Shown here: in pieces, positions 23,027 to 35,068 of the stretch
Layout of the letters: each line of letters starts with the position of its first letter
Position numbering within the stretch: the first letter of the stretch is position 1
DNA from: Stomoxys calcitrans
Taxonomy: Eukaryota > Arthropoda > Insecta > Diptera > Muscidae
Direction: 5' to 3'
DNA length: 64,000 nucleotides
Assembly: GCF_963082655.1 (NCBI RefSeq)
Contig: NC_081552.1
Location: forward strand, 59,872,561 to 59,936,560
Program-made: the position numbers and the translations under genes
The notes under the pieces: model-generated
Database searches by the model: none
Told to the model about the DNA's origin: nothing
What the model saw: the letters and a program-made list of their open reading frames with translations, nothing else

Positions 23027-23110
23027 GGTTAGGTGAGGTAAGAATGGCAGTCCTTAATAGACTCACACAATTTTAGGTCCATTGTGATACCACAGCTCGG
23101 AACGCCAGAC
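23027..23110 (-). mobile_element. 3' tail of a non-LTR retrotransposon
   Basis: GGTTAGGTGAGGTAAGAATG followed by GGCAGTCC, AGACTCACAC and CCATTGTGATACCACAG. It matches the 3' untranslated end of the larger element at 56911-57000 (GGTTAGATTTAAGTGGCAG ... CCATTGTGATACCACAGG). Severe 5' truncation is typical of target-primed insertion. It landed within the A head. Confidence 0.7.
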
Positions 23111-23298
23111 GCAAAATGATTTTGTCTATAAAAAAAAATAAATTAATTCTAAACACAAAAATTTAGTAAAATTTTTAAAATGACAAATTTTCATATTTAT
23201 TGCGTTCTATAGAGATAAAATTTTAATAAGACCTGGACCACCTTAAAATTTTTTTTCTTAAGTACAAAATTTTTATGAATTTTTTTTAAACAAATTTT
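23111..23298. repeat. AT-rich degenerate repeat
   Basis: TTCTAAACACAAAAATTTAG, TTTCTATAGAGA-like and AAAATTTTAATAA words as at 1196-1494. No gene. Confidence 0.5.
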
Positions 23299-23680
23299 AA
23301 TGAAACGTCGTGCAAAATTTCATTCCAATCGGATAAGAATTGCGCCCTGTAGAGGCTCAAGAAGTCAAGACCCAAGATCGGCTTATGTGGCAGCTATATC
23401 AAAACATATACCGATATGGTCCACTCACAATCCCAACCGACGTACACTTATAAGAAGCATTTGTGCAAAATTTCAAGCATATAGCTTTACTCCTTCGAAA
23501 GTTAGCGTGCTTTCGACAGACAGACGGACAAACCGACGGACGGAAGGACATGGCTAGATCGACTTAAAGCATGACATGACATGACGACCAAGAATATATA
23601 TACTTTATGGGGTCTCAGACGCATATTCCGAGGTGTTACAAACAGAATAACGCAATTAGTATACCCCCACACTTAAGGGC
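23299..23680 (-). mobile_element. Family A fragment, head degenerate
   Basis: One partial array unit, (GTCY)n with interruptions (ACAAACCGACGG), core and most of the head. The final GGTGGAGGGTATA is replaced by ACACTTAAGGGC. An older copy (GCATATTCCGAGGTGTT variant). Confidence 0.7.
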
Positions 23681-23689
23681 ATCAAAAAA

Positions 23690-23731
23690 GGAAGTAACCT
23701 ATAAATAAACTGACAAACAAACACAAATTGA
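23690..23731 (-). mobile_element. Family D Helitron 5' end
   Basis: Minus strand reads TCAATTTGTGTTTGTTTGTC with an A immediately before it, the Helitron A|TC start. The same first 16 bases begin the D copy at 44310. Its partner 3' end may be the CTAG at 22761, which would make a 971-bp minus-strand element filled with later insertions. Confidence 0.6.
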
Positions 23732-23735
23732 TTAT

Positions 23736-24660
23736 TATACGATCCACCATACGATGGGGGAATAATAATTTCGTCATTCTGTTTGTAACTACTCAAAATA
23801 TTCGTCTGAGACCCCATAAAGTATATATATTCTTGATCGTCGTGAGATTTTATGTCGTTCTAGCCATATCCGACCGTCTGTCCGTCCGTCCGTCCGTCTG
23901 TCTGTCGAAAGCACGCTAACTTTCGAAGGAGTAAAACTAGTCGCTTGAAATTTAGCACAAATGTTTGTTATAAGTGTATGTCAGTTGGGACTCTAAATGG
24001 GCCATATCGATTTATGTTTTGATATAGCTGCCATATAAACCGATCTTGGGTCTTGAGTTCTTGAGCCTCTATAGGGCGCAATTCTTATCCGATTGGAATG
24101 AGAATTTGCATGTGTTTTGTTATGATATCCAGCAACTGTGCCAAGTATGGTTCAAATCGGTTCATAACCTGATATAGCTGTTATATAAACCGATCTTGGG
24201 ACATGACTTCTTGAGCTTCTAGAGGGCGCAATTCCTATCCGATTTGGCTTGAAATTTGCACGACGTATTTTATTATGACTTTCAACAACTGTGTCAAATA
24301 AGGTTCAAATCGGTTTATAACTTGATATAGCTCCCATATAAACCGATCTGGGATCTTGACTTCTTGAGCTTCTAGAGGTCGCAATTATTATCCGATTTGC
24401 CTGAAATTGTGTTCGACGGATCCTCTCATGACCATAAACATATGTGTTTATTATGGTCTGAATCGGTCTATAGCCCGATACAGCTACCATATAAATCGAT
24501 CTCTCTATTTTACTTCTTGAGCCCCCAATGGGTGGCAAATCCTATTCCCATTGGCTGACATTTTACACAGGTCTGCAACATATAATTTAATTGTGGTCCG
24601 AACAGGACCATATCGTAATATCGCTCTAATAGCAGAGCAAATCTTTTCTTTTATCCTTTT
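23736..24660 (+). mobile_element. Family A element A14, interrupted near its 3' end
   Basis: Head TATACGATCCACCATACG, core, (GTCY)n, array and 3' region up to CTTTTATCCTTTT, where a second A head begins. It carries the CTTTTATCC variant (others: CTTATATCC), shared only with A18. The terminal hairpin part is absent. Confidence 0.8.
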
Positions 24661-24743
24661 TATACCTTCCACTATACGATGGGGGAATACCAATTTCGTC
24701 ATTCTGTTTGTAACTACTCGAAATATTCGTCTGAGACCCCATA
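24661..24743 (+). mobile_element. Family A head fragment A15 at the 3' T-run of A14
   Basis: TATACCTTCCACTATACG, then GAATACCAATTTCGTC, ending at GAGACCCCATAA just before the TA run. A short TCTTATATATA then leads into B3. Confidence 0.75.
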
Positions 24744-24755
24744 ATCTTATATATA

Positions 24756-26233
24756 ACAAGTAAAAAAGCGTTAAGTTCGGGCCGGCCGAACTTTGGATAC
24801 CCACCCCCTCGGATATATATGTGAACCGCCTTTCCTCAAAATCCGGTGCAAAATTCATACCTTATGCCCCATAGCCGCTATATGAATCTATGTTCCGATT
24901 TGGATCAGATACTTATAAGTAAAAGTTATTGTTCAATTGTATATAACAAAATGTTGGCCTTTTTAGTAGTTATATCTAAAAATAAACCGTTCTTAACTAT
25001 ATACGACATGGATGTCGAAAAGCATAACATAAGCCAGTGTGTCAAATTTCAGTGCAATCGGATTAAAAATGCGCCTTTTATGGGGCCAAGACTTTAAATC
25101 GAGAGATCGGTCTATATGGCAGCTATATGCAAATCTTGATCGATCTAGACCAAATTGCAGAAATATGTGGAAGGGCTTAACTTAACTCTTTGTCCCAAAT
25201 TTCGGAAACATCGAACAATAAATGCGCTTTTTATGACCCCAAAAACCTAAAACCGAGAGATCGGTCAATATAGCAGCTATATCCAAATCTGGACCGCTCT
25301 GAGCCAAATCGACGGATGATGTTGAAGGGCCTAATACAACTCACTGTCCCAAAATTTCCCAAAATCGTATAATAAATGTGGCTTTTATGGGCCTAAGACC
25401 CTAAATTGGAGAATCGGCCTATATGGCAGCTATATCCAAATCTAAACCGATCTGGGCCAAATTGACGGAGGATGTCGAAGGGCCTAACACAACTTACTCT
25501 CCCGAATTTCAGCAAAATCGGATAATAAATGTGGCTTTTATGGGCCTAAGACCCTAAATCGGAGGATCGGTCTATATGACAGCTATATCCAAATCTGAAC
25601 CGATCTGAGCCATATTGACGAAGGATGTCGATGGGCCTTACACAATTCACTGTCCCGAATTTCATCAAAATCGGGTAGTTAATGTGGCTTTTATGGGACT
25701 AAGACCCTAAATCGGAGGATTGGTCTATATGGCAGCTATATCCAAATGTGGACCGATTTCAGCCAAATTTGTGAAGGATTTTGATGGGCCTAACACAACT
25801 TACTCTCCCGAATTTCAGCAAAATCGGATAATAAATGTGGCTTTTATGGGCCTAAGACCCTAAATCGGAGGGTCGGTCTATATGACAGCTATATCCAAAT
25901 CTGAACCGATCTGAGCCATATTGACGAAAGATGTCGAAGGGCCCAAGGCAACTTGCTGTCCCGAATTTCAGCAAAATCGGATAAAAAATGTGGCTTTTAT
26001 GGGCCTAAGACCCTAAATCGGAGGATCGGTCTATATGGCTAAATTGTCTATATGGCAGCTAGATCTAAATGAAATCCAATCTAAACCATATTTTAATCGA
26101 ATGTCAAGAGCGTTAAAATTACTCAACAACTAATTATACAACTAAGCTATATCTTAATATAGACCGATCTATTCCCTATTTCGGTCGAACATCGGGAACT
26201 TTAGTGCAACTCATTGTTAAAAATTTTAGCAAA
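24756..26233 (-). mobile_element. Family B element B3, head lost
   Basis: 3' terminus ACAAGTAAAAAAGCG with the hairpin shifted to TTCGGGCCGGCCGAA, which is still self-complementary around a different centre. About seven 153-bp units follow. The last ones (26040-26233) are much more diverged. The head is missing; a mariner fragment follows. Confidence 0.85.
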
Positions 26234-26510
26234 ACCGGCCTTATTGAGGTAAACATTTTATTTCACGTTTGGGACCGGTCAATTGGCAGCCTAGATCGTG
26301 CGATTTAACGCTTTGAGACTATTTTTTGTGGGGCTATGTTAAAAGTTAAAACTCATGCCTATACAGATAAGCCCGCTTCAATTGACACATTGGATGACAA
26401 CATTAAATCATTTATTCGTGAGATACCGGACGAAATGGTGGAAAAAGTATGCTAAGCGGATGAACCATTTGAGGAGCAGTCACTGTCAACATTTACATGA
26501 AATAATCCCC
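26234..26510 (+). pseudogene. Tc1/mariner transposase C-terminal fragment
   Basis: Translation by frames gives EHFISRLGPVNW, RSCDLTL*DYFLWGYV, DKPASIDTLDDNIKSFIREI and, after a shift, AKRMNHLRSSHCQHLHEII. DLTPLDYFLWG is the family's region of the third catalytic aspartate; here it has a stop inside and at least two frameshifts. No terminal inverted repeats are seen. A dead remnant next to B3. Confidence 0.8.
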
Positions 26511-26603
26511 ATTATTTAAGAACTTTCCTATAGCTCTTAAAAAATCACCTTTTTGTCTAACCATGTCCGTGTGTCCGTCAGTTGTAATCACTCTACAGTC
26601 TTT
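26511..26603 (+). mobile_element. Small B-type core fragment
   Basis: GTCTAACCATGTCCGTGTGT and TCACTCTACAGTCTTT match the B segment just downstream of the core, on the plus strand. Nothing else of the element remains. Confidence 0.55.
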
Positions 26604-26611
26604 AACAAGTA

Positions 26612-28094
26612 ACAAGTGAAAGCGTGCTAAGTTCGGCAGGGCCGAATCTTATATACCCTCCACCATGGATCGCATTTGTCGAGATCTTTTCCCGGCATCT
26701 CTTCTTAGGCAAAAAAAAAGGATATAAGAAAAGATTTGCTCTGCTATTAGAGCGATATTAAGATATGGTCCTGTTTAGACCACAATTAAAATATATTTAT
26801 GTGGGAGACATGTGTAAAATGTCAGCCGATTCGAATAAGAATTGCGCTCTTTGTGGGCTCAAGAAGTAAAATAGAGAGATCGATTTATATGGGAGCTGTA
26901 TCGGGCTATAGACCGATTCAGACCATAATAAACACGTACGTTGATGGTCATGAGAGAATCCGTCGTACAAAATTTCCGGCAAATCGGATAATAATTGCGA
27001 CCTTTAGAGGCTCAAGAAGTCAAGATCCCAGATCGGTTTATATGGCAGCTATATCAGGTTATGAACCGACTTGTACTTTATTTGACATAGTTGTTGAAAG
27101 TAACTATAAAAAACGTCTTGCGAAATTTCAGCCAAATCGGATAAGAATTGAGCCTTTTAGAAGCTCAAGAAGTCAAGTCCCCAGATCTGTTTATATGACA
27201 GCTATATCAGGTTATGAACCGATTTGAACCATATTTGGCACAGTTGTTGGATATCATAACAAAATACTACGTGCCAAAATTCATTCAAATTGGAAAAGAA
27301 TTGCGCCCTCTAGAGGCTCAAGAAGTCAAGACCCAAGATCGGTTTACATGACAGCTATATAAGGTTATGGACCGATTTGTACCATACTTGGCACAGTTGT
27401 TGGCTATAATAACGAAACACGTCGTGCAAAATTGCATTCCAATCGGATAAGAATTGCGCACTGTAGAGGCTCAAGAAGTCAAGACCCCAGATCGGTTTAT
27501 ATGGCAGCTATATCAGGTTATGGACCGATTTGAACCATACTTGGCACAATTGCTGGATATAATAACAAAACGCGTCGTGCAAAATTGCATTCCAATCGGA
27601 TAAGAATTGCGCACTCTAGAGGTTTAAGAAGTCAAGTCCCCAGATCGGTTTATATGGCAGCTATATCATGTTATGGACCGATTTGAACCGTTCTTGGCAC
27701 AGTTTTTGGATATCATAACAAAACACGTCGTGCAAAATTTCATCCCAATCGGATAAGAATTGCGCACTCTAGAGGCTCAAGAAATCAAGACCCAAGATCG
27801 GTTTATATGGCAGCTATATCAAAACATGGACCGATATGGCCCATTTACAATACCAATTGACCTACATTAATAAGAAGTATTTGTGCAAAATTTCAAGCGG
27901 CTAGCTTTACTCCTTCGGAAGTTAGCGTGCTTTCGACAGACAGACGGACAGACGGACCGACATGGCTAGATCGACATAAAATTTCGCGACGATCAAGAAT
28001 ATATATACTTTATAGGGTCTCAGACGAATATTTCGAGTAGTTACAATCAGAATGACGAAATTAGTATAACCCCCATCTTATGGTGGAGGGTATA
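26612..28094 (-). mobile_element. Complete family A element A16
   Basis: Both ends, 1,483 bp. The hairpin is damaged (TTCGGCAGGGCCGAA). The terminal heptamer AACAAGT is doubled (26604-26617). Same subfamily as A1 and A6; the 142-residue frame at 26799-27227 is the direct counterpart of the one at 19-447. Confidence 0.9.
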
Positions 28095-28110
28095 AAAAAA
28101 CAAACAAATA

Positions 28111-29024
28111 ACAAGTAAAAGCGTGCTTAGTTCGGCCGGGCCGAATCTTATATAGCCTCCACCATAGATCGCATTTGTCGAGTTCTTTTCCCGGCATCTC
28201 TTCTTAGGCAAAAAAGGATATAAGAAAAGAGTTGCTCTGCTATTAAAACGATATCAACATATGGTCCGGTTCGGACCACAATTAAATTATATGTTGGAGA
28301 CCTGTGTAAAATTTCAGCCAATTCGTATAAGAATTGCGCCCATTGGGGCTCACGAAGTGAAATAGAGAGAACGATTTATATGGGATCTGTATCGGGCTAT
28401 AGACCGAGTCAGACCATAATAAACGCGTTTTTTAATGGTCATGAGAGGATCCGTCGTACAAAATTTCAGGCATATCGGATAATAATTGCGACCTCTAGGG
28501 GTCAAGAAGTCAAGATCCCAGATCGGTTTATATGGCAGCTATATCAGGTTATGAACCGATTTGAACCTTATTTGACACAGTTGTTGAAAGTAAAAATAAA
28601 ATACGTCATGCAAAATTTCAGCCAAATCGGATAGGAATTGCGCTCTCTAGAAGCTCAAGAAGTCAAGACCCAAGATCGGTTTATATGGCAGCTATATCGA
28701 AACATGGACCGATATGGCCCATTTACAATACCAACCGACCTACACTAATAGGAAGTATTTGTGCAAAATTTCAAGCGGCTAGCTTTCCTCCTTCCGAAGT
28801 TAGCGTGCTTTCGACAGACAGACGGACGGACAGACGGACGGACAGACGGACGGACAGACGGACGGACAGACGGACGGACAGACGGACGGACATGGCTAGA
28901 TCGACATAAAATGTCGCGACGATCAAGAATATATATACTTTATGGGGTCTCAGGCGAATATTTCGAGTAGTTACAAACAGAATGACGAAATTAGTATACC
29001 CCCCATCTTATGGTGGAGGGTGTA
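28111..29024 (-). mobile_element. Complete short family A element A17
   Basis: ACAAGTAAAAGCGTGCTTAG at 28111, head ending GGTGGAGGGTGTA at 29024. Only one array unit separates the 3' region from the microsatellite. The head abuts B4 with the first bases of B4's terminus missing. Confidence 0.88.
28813..28892. repeat. (GTCY)n with 12-bp higher-order period
   Basis: An 80-bp tract organised as GGACGGACAGAC repeated about six times, whereas the tracts in A10 and A21 are nearly pure GGAC. Indicates amplification by blocks of three tetramers. Confidence 0.88.
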
Positions 29025-30444
29025 AAAGGCGTTAAGTTCGGCCGGGCCGAACTTTGGATACCCACCATTTCGGGTATATATGTAAACCACCTTTCATCAA
29101 ATTCGGTGATAATTTCATATCTTATACTCATATACCTCATACCGATCTATATACAACACGGATGTCGAAAGCCGAACATAAGTCGCTGTGTCAAATTTCA
29201 GTGAAATCGGATTATAAATGCGCCTTTTATGGGGCCAAGACTTTAAATCGAGATATTGGTCTACATGACAGCTATATCCAAATCTGAAACGATTTGGGCC
29301 AAGTTGCATAAACATGTCGAAAAGCCTAACACAAAGCACTGTCCCAAATTTCGGCGAAATCGGACAATAAATGCCTCTTTTATCGGCCTTAAACCTTAAA
29401 TCGAGAGATCGGTCTATATGGCAGCTATATTCAAATCTGGACTGAAAATTTAAGAAGGACGTCGAAGAGCCTAACCAAACTCACTGTGACAAATTTCAGA
29501 GACATCGGACAATAAATGCGTCTTTTATGGGCCCCAAAACCATAAATCAAGAAATCGGTCTATATGGCAGCTATATCTAAATCTGAAGCGATCTAGACCA
29601 AATTGAAGAAATATGTCAAAGGGCCTAACACAACTCACTGTCCCAAATTTTAGCAAAATCGGATAATGAATGTGGCTTTTATGGGCCTTACACATAAATC
29701 GGAGGATCGGTCTATATGGCAGCTATATCCAAATCTGGACCGATCTGAGCCAAATTAACGAAGAACTTCGACGGGCCTTACACAATTCACTGTCCCGAAT
29801 TTCATCAAAATTGGATAATAAATGTGGCTTTTGTGGGCCTAAGACCCTTAACCGGAGGATCGGTCTATATGGCAGCTATATCCAAATCTAAACCGATCTG
29901 GGCCAATTTAACGAAGGAAGTCGAAGGGCCTAAGACAACTCACTGTCCCAAATTTCAGCAAAACCGGATAATAAATGTGGCTTTTATCGGAGGATCGGTC
30001 TATATGGCAGCTATATCCAAATCTGGACCGATCTGAGCCAAATTGACGAAGGATGTCGAAGGGCCCAACACAACTCACTGTCCCAAATTTCAACAAAATC
30101 GGATAATAAATGTGGCTTTTATGGGGCTAAGACCCTAAATCGGCGGATCGGTCTATATGGGGGCTATATGAAGATATAGTCCGATATAACCCATCTTCGA
30201 ACTTAACCTGCTTATGGACAAAAAAAGAATCTGTCCAAAATTTCAGCTCAATATCTCTATTTTTAAAGACTGTAGCGTGATTTCAACAGACAGACGGACA
30301 GACGGGCGGACATGTCTAGATCGTCTTAGATTTTTACGCTGATCAAGAATATACATACTTTATAGGGTCGGAAATGGATATTTCGATGTGTTGCAAACGG
30401 AATGACAAAATGAATATACCCCCATCCTTCGGTGGTGGGTAGAA
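29025..30444 (-). mobile_element. Family B element B4
   Basis: Starts AAAAGGCGTTAAG (terminal ACAAGT lost), intact hairpin, CACCATTTCGGG, about seven units and a head ending GGTGGTGGGTAGA. One unit is shortened near 29980 (TTTTATCGGAGG, about 19 bp deleted). Confidence 0.88.
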
Positions 30445-32186
30445 AAATTTGGTATCCAAATTTCGGATGGGGTACCTACGGGGGGCTGCCACACACTAAA
30501 ATCTACCAAACACATATTTAGACCAATCACGAAAATATGGGACTGAAATGAAAGGTATTCAGGATAAGAAAACGTATCTGATATATTGTCGGACCAAGTG
30601 CTAGGATGACCACCCCCAACCCCCAAAACACCCCTAAATCAGACATATTTATCGACCATGACAATATGGAACTCAAATGAAAGGTATTTGCGAGTAGAAT
30701 ACGAATCTGATATCCAAATATGGGACCACGTTTCTGGGGGTCCACCCCTTCCACAAAACACCCCCAAACAGGACTTATTTACTGACCATGGGAATATGGG
30801 GCTTAAATAAAAGGTATTTGAGTATAAATTTAGAAACTGATATCCAAATATGGGACCATGTGTTTGGGGGACCGGCTCTCCCCAAAAATATCCCCCAAAG
30901 GGACAAAATTACGACCAAAGCCATATGGGGCTCAAATCAAACGTCTTTGGGAGTAAAGCACGAATCTGATATCAATATTCGGGAAAAGTGTCTATGGGCC
31001 ACCCCACCCACACAACAACACCCAAATAGTAAGTATTTGCTGAAAATTGCAATATGAAGCTCAAATAAAAAGGTTTTTAGAGTGGAACATGAATCCGATA
31101 TATATTTCAAGGCCAACTCACTGAGTGGCCGCCCATCCCCCAAAACATTCCCAAGCCGGTCATATTTGCCGATTATGGAAATATGGGGCTCAAATTAAAT
31201 ATATTTGCGAGCAGACCACGTATCTGATATCAACATTAGGAACCAACTATCTAGGGGACGTCCCGCCACCATAACAACCCCCAAATAGGACGTATTTGCT
31301 CACCAAGACAATTTGGGTCTTAAAGAGAGTGGAAATAAATATTTATAGTTTTTGGGGTCAATACCCCAAACCGGACATATTTGCTGACTTTTGCAATAAG
31401 GAGTTCAAATAAGATTAGAAAACGAATTTGATATCCAATTTTGAGGCTAATAGCAATATGGGGTTCACATAAATGATATCGGGCATATTTACCGACCATG
31501 TCAATGTGGAACTTAAATGAAAGGTAGTGGGGGGGTAGAGCAAGAATTGATACCCACTTTCGTGAGCATTTTTCGGGGGGTCTACCCCTTTCCCAAAATA
31601 CCCCACAAACAGCAATTTTTTAGTGACCATTGCAATATGGGGCTCAAATAAAGGTATTTGGGAGTAGAATACGAATTTGATATCCAAATTTGGGACCATG
31701 TATTTACCCCTTCCCCCCAAAGGTTAAACATTTTTCGACTATGCCAATATGTGGCTCAAATGAAAGATATTTGAGATTAAAAATCGAATTTGATAACCTA
31801 TTTTGGGTCATGTGTTTGGGGGACGCCTCATCGTGTGAACTCCCCTAAACCAATGGCAATATGGGGTTTAAATAAATGGTATTTGGAAGAAAAGCACGAT
31901 GCTGATATTTTTTCAGGCACAAATGTCTGGCGGACCACCTAACCACCGAAAACACCCCTAAATCGGAGAAAACATGAAATATCGGGCTGAAATTAAGTAT
32001 TTTAAGAATGGAGTACACCTTACGTCCAAACTTAAATTCGTAGACCAATAAAGATCATAAGGCACTTATATTGTTAAACTGTTAGTCAAGCGATATACTA
32101 TTTTCGTAGCATGGTAAATATTAAAGGGAAACTTTTGTTCCATATAAAATAAAAGAAGGCGCAGCGGTGCGGGCCGGGTCAGCTAG
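30445..32186 (+). mobile_element. Family D Helitron array D1 with CTAG 3' end
   Basis: Tandem units with landmarks (AATATGG or variant) at 30534, 30663, 30793, 30922, 31051, 31180 and 31310, a period of 129-130 bp. The units contain GGGGGACC, CCCCCAAA, GACCATGGCAATATGGGGCT and AAAGGTATTTG. It ends GGCGCAGCGGTGCGGGCCGG..CAGCTAG followed by TT: a Helitron-type 3' hairpin plus CTAG. The 5' TC end is missing. No Rep/helicase coding. Confidence 0.82.
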
Positions 32187-32610
32187 TTATATATATTCTT
32201 GATCGTCGTTGACATTTTATGTCGATCTTGCCATGTCAGTCCATCTGTCCGTCCGTCCGTCTGTCCGTCCTTCTCTCTGTCGGTCGAAAACACGCTAACT
32301 TTGGAAGGAGTAAAGCTAGCCGCTTGAAATTTTGCAAAAATGCTTCTTATTAGTGTAGGTCGGACTTTCAATAACTGTGCCAAATAAAGTTCAAATCGGT
32401 TTATAACCTGATATAGCTATTATATAAAATGATCTGGGATCTTGACTTCTTAAGCCTCTAGAGGTCGCAATTATTATCCGATTGGCCTGAATTTTGTCGA
32501 ATTGCAGATATTTTACACAGGTCTTCAACATATAATTTAATTGTGGTCCAATCCGGACCACATCTTGATATCGCTCTTATAGCAGAACAAATCTTTTCTT
32601 TTATCCTTTT
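32187..32610 (+). mobile_element. Family A element A18, headless and 3' cut
   Basis: Begins in the TA run of the core immediately after D1's CTAG|TT, so D1 probably inserted into or next to the TA run. Contains core, (GTCY)n, one partial unit and 3' region to CTTTTATCCTTTT, where A19 begins. Confidence 0.78.
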
Positions 32611-32746
32611 AATTCCCTCCACCATAGGATGGGGGGTTTACTTATTTCGTCATTCTGTTTGTAACTACTCGAAATATTCGTCTGAGACCCCATAAAGTAT
32701 ATATATTCTTGATCGTCGCGACATTTTATGTCAATCTAGCCATGTC

Positions 32747-32778
<32 letters not shown>

Positions 32779-35068
32779 GAAAGCACGCTAACTTCCGAAG
32801 GAGTAATGCTAGCCGCTTGAAATTTTGCACAAATACTTCTTAATAGTTGTAGGTCGGTTGGTATTGTAAATGGGCCATATCGGTCAATGTTTTAATATAG
32901 CTGCCATATAAACCGATCTTGGGTCTTGACTTCTTGAGCCTATAGAGTGCGCAATTCTTATCCGATTGGAATGAAATTTTGCACGACGTGTTGTGTTATG
33001 ATATCCAACAACTGTGCCTAGTATGATTCAAATCGAGTTATAACCTGATATAGCTGCCATATAAACCGATCTTGGGTCTTGACTTCTTGAGCCTCTAGAG
33101 TGCGCAATTCTTATTCGATTGGAATGCAATTTCGCACGACGTGTTTATAATGATATCCAATAACTGTGCCAAGTATGGTTCAAATCGGTTAATAACCTGA
33201 TATAGCTGTCATATAAACCGATCTTGGGTCTTGATTTCTTGAGCCTCTAGAGTGCGCAATTCTTATCCGATTGGAATGAAATTTTGCACGACGTGTTTTT
33301 CTATGATGTCCAACAACTGTTGGACTCATGGTTCAAATCGGCTCATAACTTGATATAGCTGTTATATAAACAGATCGAGGGACTTGACTTCTTGAGCTTA
33401 TAGAGGGCGCAATTCCTATCCGATTTGGCTGAAATTTTGCAAGACGTATTTTATTCTTACTTTCAACACCAGTGTCAAATATGGTTCAAATCGGTTCATA
33501 ACCTGATAAAGCTGTCATATAAACCAATTTGTGATCTTGACTACTTGAGCCTTTAGAGGTCGCAATTATTATCCATTTGCCTGAAATTGTGTACGACGAA
33601 TCCTCTCATGACTATCAACATACATGTTTATTATGGTCTGAATCGGTCTATAGCCCGATACAGATCCCATATAAATCGATCTTTCTATTTTACTTCTTGA
33701 GCCCCCAAAGGGTGCAATACTTATTCGAATTGGCTAACATTTTACACAGGTCTCCAACTTATAATTTAATTGTGGTCCAAACCGGACCATATCTTGATAT
33801 CGCTCTAATAGCAGAGCAAATCTTTTCTTATATCCTTTTTATACCCACCACCGACGGATGGGGGTATATTCTTTTGTCATTCCGTTTGCAACACATCAAA
33901 ATATCCATTTCCGACCCTATAAAGTATATATATTATTGATCAGCGTAAAAATCTAAGACGACCTAGACATGTCCGTCCGTCTGTCCGCCTGTCTGTTGAA
34001 ATCACGCTACAGTCTTCAAAAATAGAGATATTGACCTGAAACTTTGCACATATTCTTTTTTTGTCCATAATCAGGTTAAGTTCGAAAATGGGCCAAATCG
34101 GACTATATCTAGATATAGCCCCCATATAGACCGATCCGCCGATTTAGGATCTTAGGCCCATAAAAGCCACATTTATTATGCGATTTTGCTGAAATTTAGA
34201 AAAGTAGGTTGTCTTAGGCCCTTCGACATCCTTCGCCAATTTGGCTCAGATCGGTCCAGTTTTGGATATAGCTGCCATATAGACCGATCCTCCGATTTAG
34301 GGTCTTTGGCCCATAAAAGCCACATTTATTGTCCAATTTTGCTGAAATTTGGGACAGTGAGTTGTCTTAGACCCTTCGACATCCTCCGTCAGTATGGCTG
34401 AGATCGGTTCAGATTTAGTTTAGGTGATATATAAACCGATCCTCCGATTTAGGGTCTTAGGCCTATAAAAGCCACATTTATTATCCAAATTTTCTGAAAT
34501 TTGAGACAGTGAGTTGTCTTACACCCTTCGACATCCTCCGTCAGTATGGCTTAGATCGGTCCAGATTTGGATATAGCTGCCATATAGACCGATCCTCCGA
34601 TTTGGGGTCTTAGGCCCATAAAACACGCATTTATTGTCCGATGTCGCCGAAATTTGGGACAGTGAGTTTAGTTAAGCCCCTTGACATACTTCTGCATTAT
34701 CGCACAGATCGGTCCAGATTTGAATATAGCTGCCATTTAGACCGATCTCTCGGTTTTAGGTTTTGGGGCCATAAAAAGCGAATTTATTGTCCGATGTAGG
34801 CGAAATTGTGGACAAAGAGTTAACTTAAGCCCCTCCACATATTTCTGCCCTGGGATATAAGGTATGAGTTTTGCACCAGATTTTGACGAAAGGTGGTTTA
34901 CATATATACCCGAGGTGGTGGGTATCCAAAGTTCGGCCCGGCCGAACTTAACGCCTTTTTACTTGTTTTGCCTAAGAAGAGATGCCGGGAAAACAACTCG
35001 ACAAATGCGATCCATGGTGGAGGGTATATAAGATTCGGCCCAGCCGAACTTAGCACGCTTATACTTTT
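32611..35068 (+). mobile_element. Family A element A19 with nested B5
   Basis: Degenerate head (AATTCCCTCCACCATAGG), core, (GTCY)n, about five units and 3' region to TATATCCTTTT, then B5 (33840-34966), then the last 102 bp of A: TTTGCCTAAGAAGAGATGCC to the hairpin (one mismatch, GGCCCAGCC) and ATACTTTT for ACTTGT. Confidence 0.85.
33840..34966 (+). mobile_element. Complete family B element B5, nested in A19
   Basis: Head TATACCCACCACCGACGG, core with GATCAGCGTAAAAATC, (GTCY)n, about five units, GAGGTGGTGGGTATCC, hairpin GGCCCGGCC and ACTTGT. It sits in the six-T run of the A 3' region, the same position as B8 in A27. Confidence 0.9.

Noticed and set aside
29115..30096. Possible protein with repeated LKFGTVSCLRPFDILRQFG motif
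   Set aside because: This is the B array; the same motif appears in every B copy at the array period with stops scattered at random.
30788..31057. Frames in the D arrays (30360-31720, 35545-36276, 42493-43115)
   Set aside because: 129-bp units are also divisible by three and give unrelated frames on both strands.
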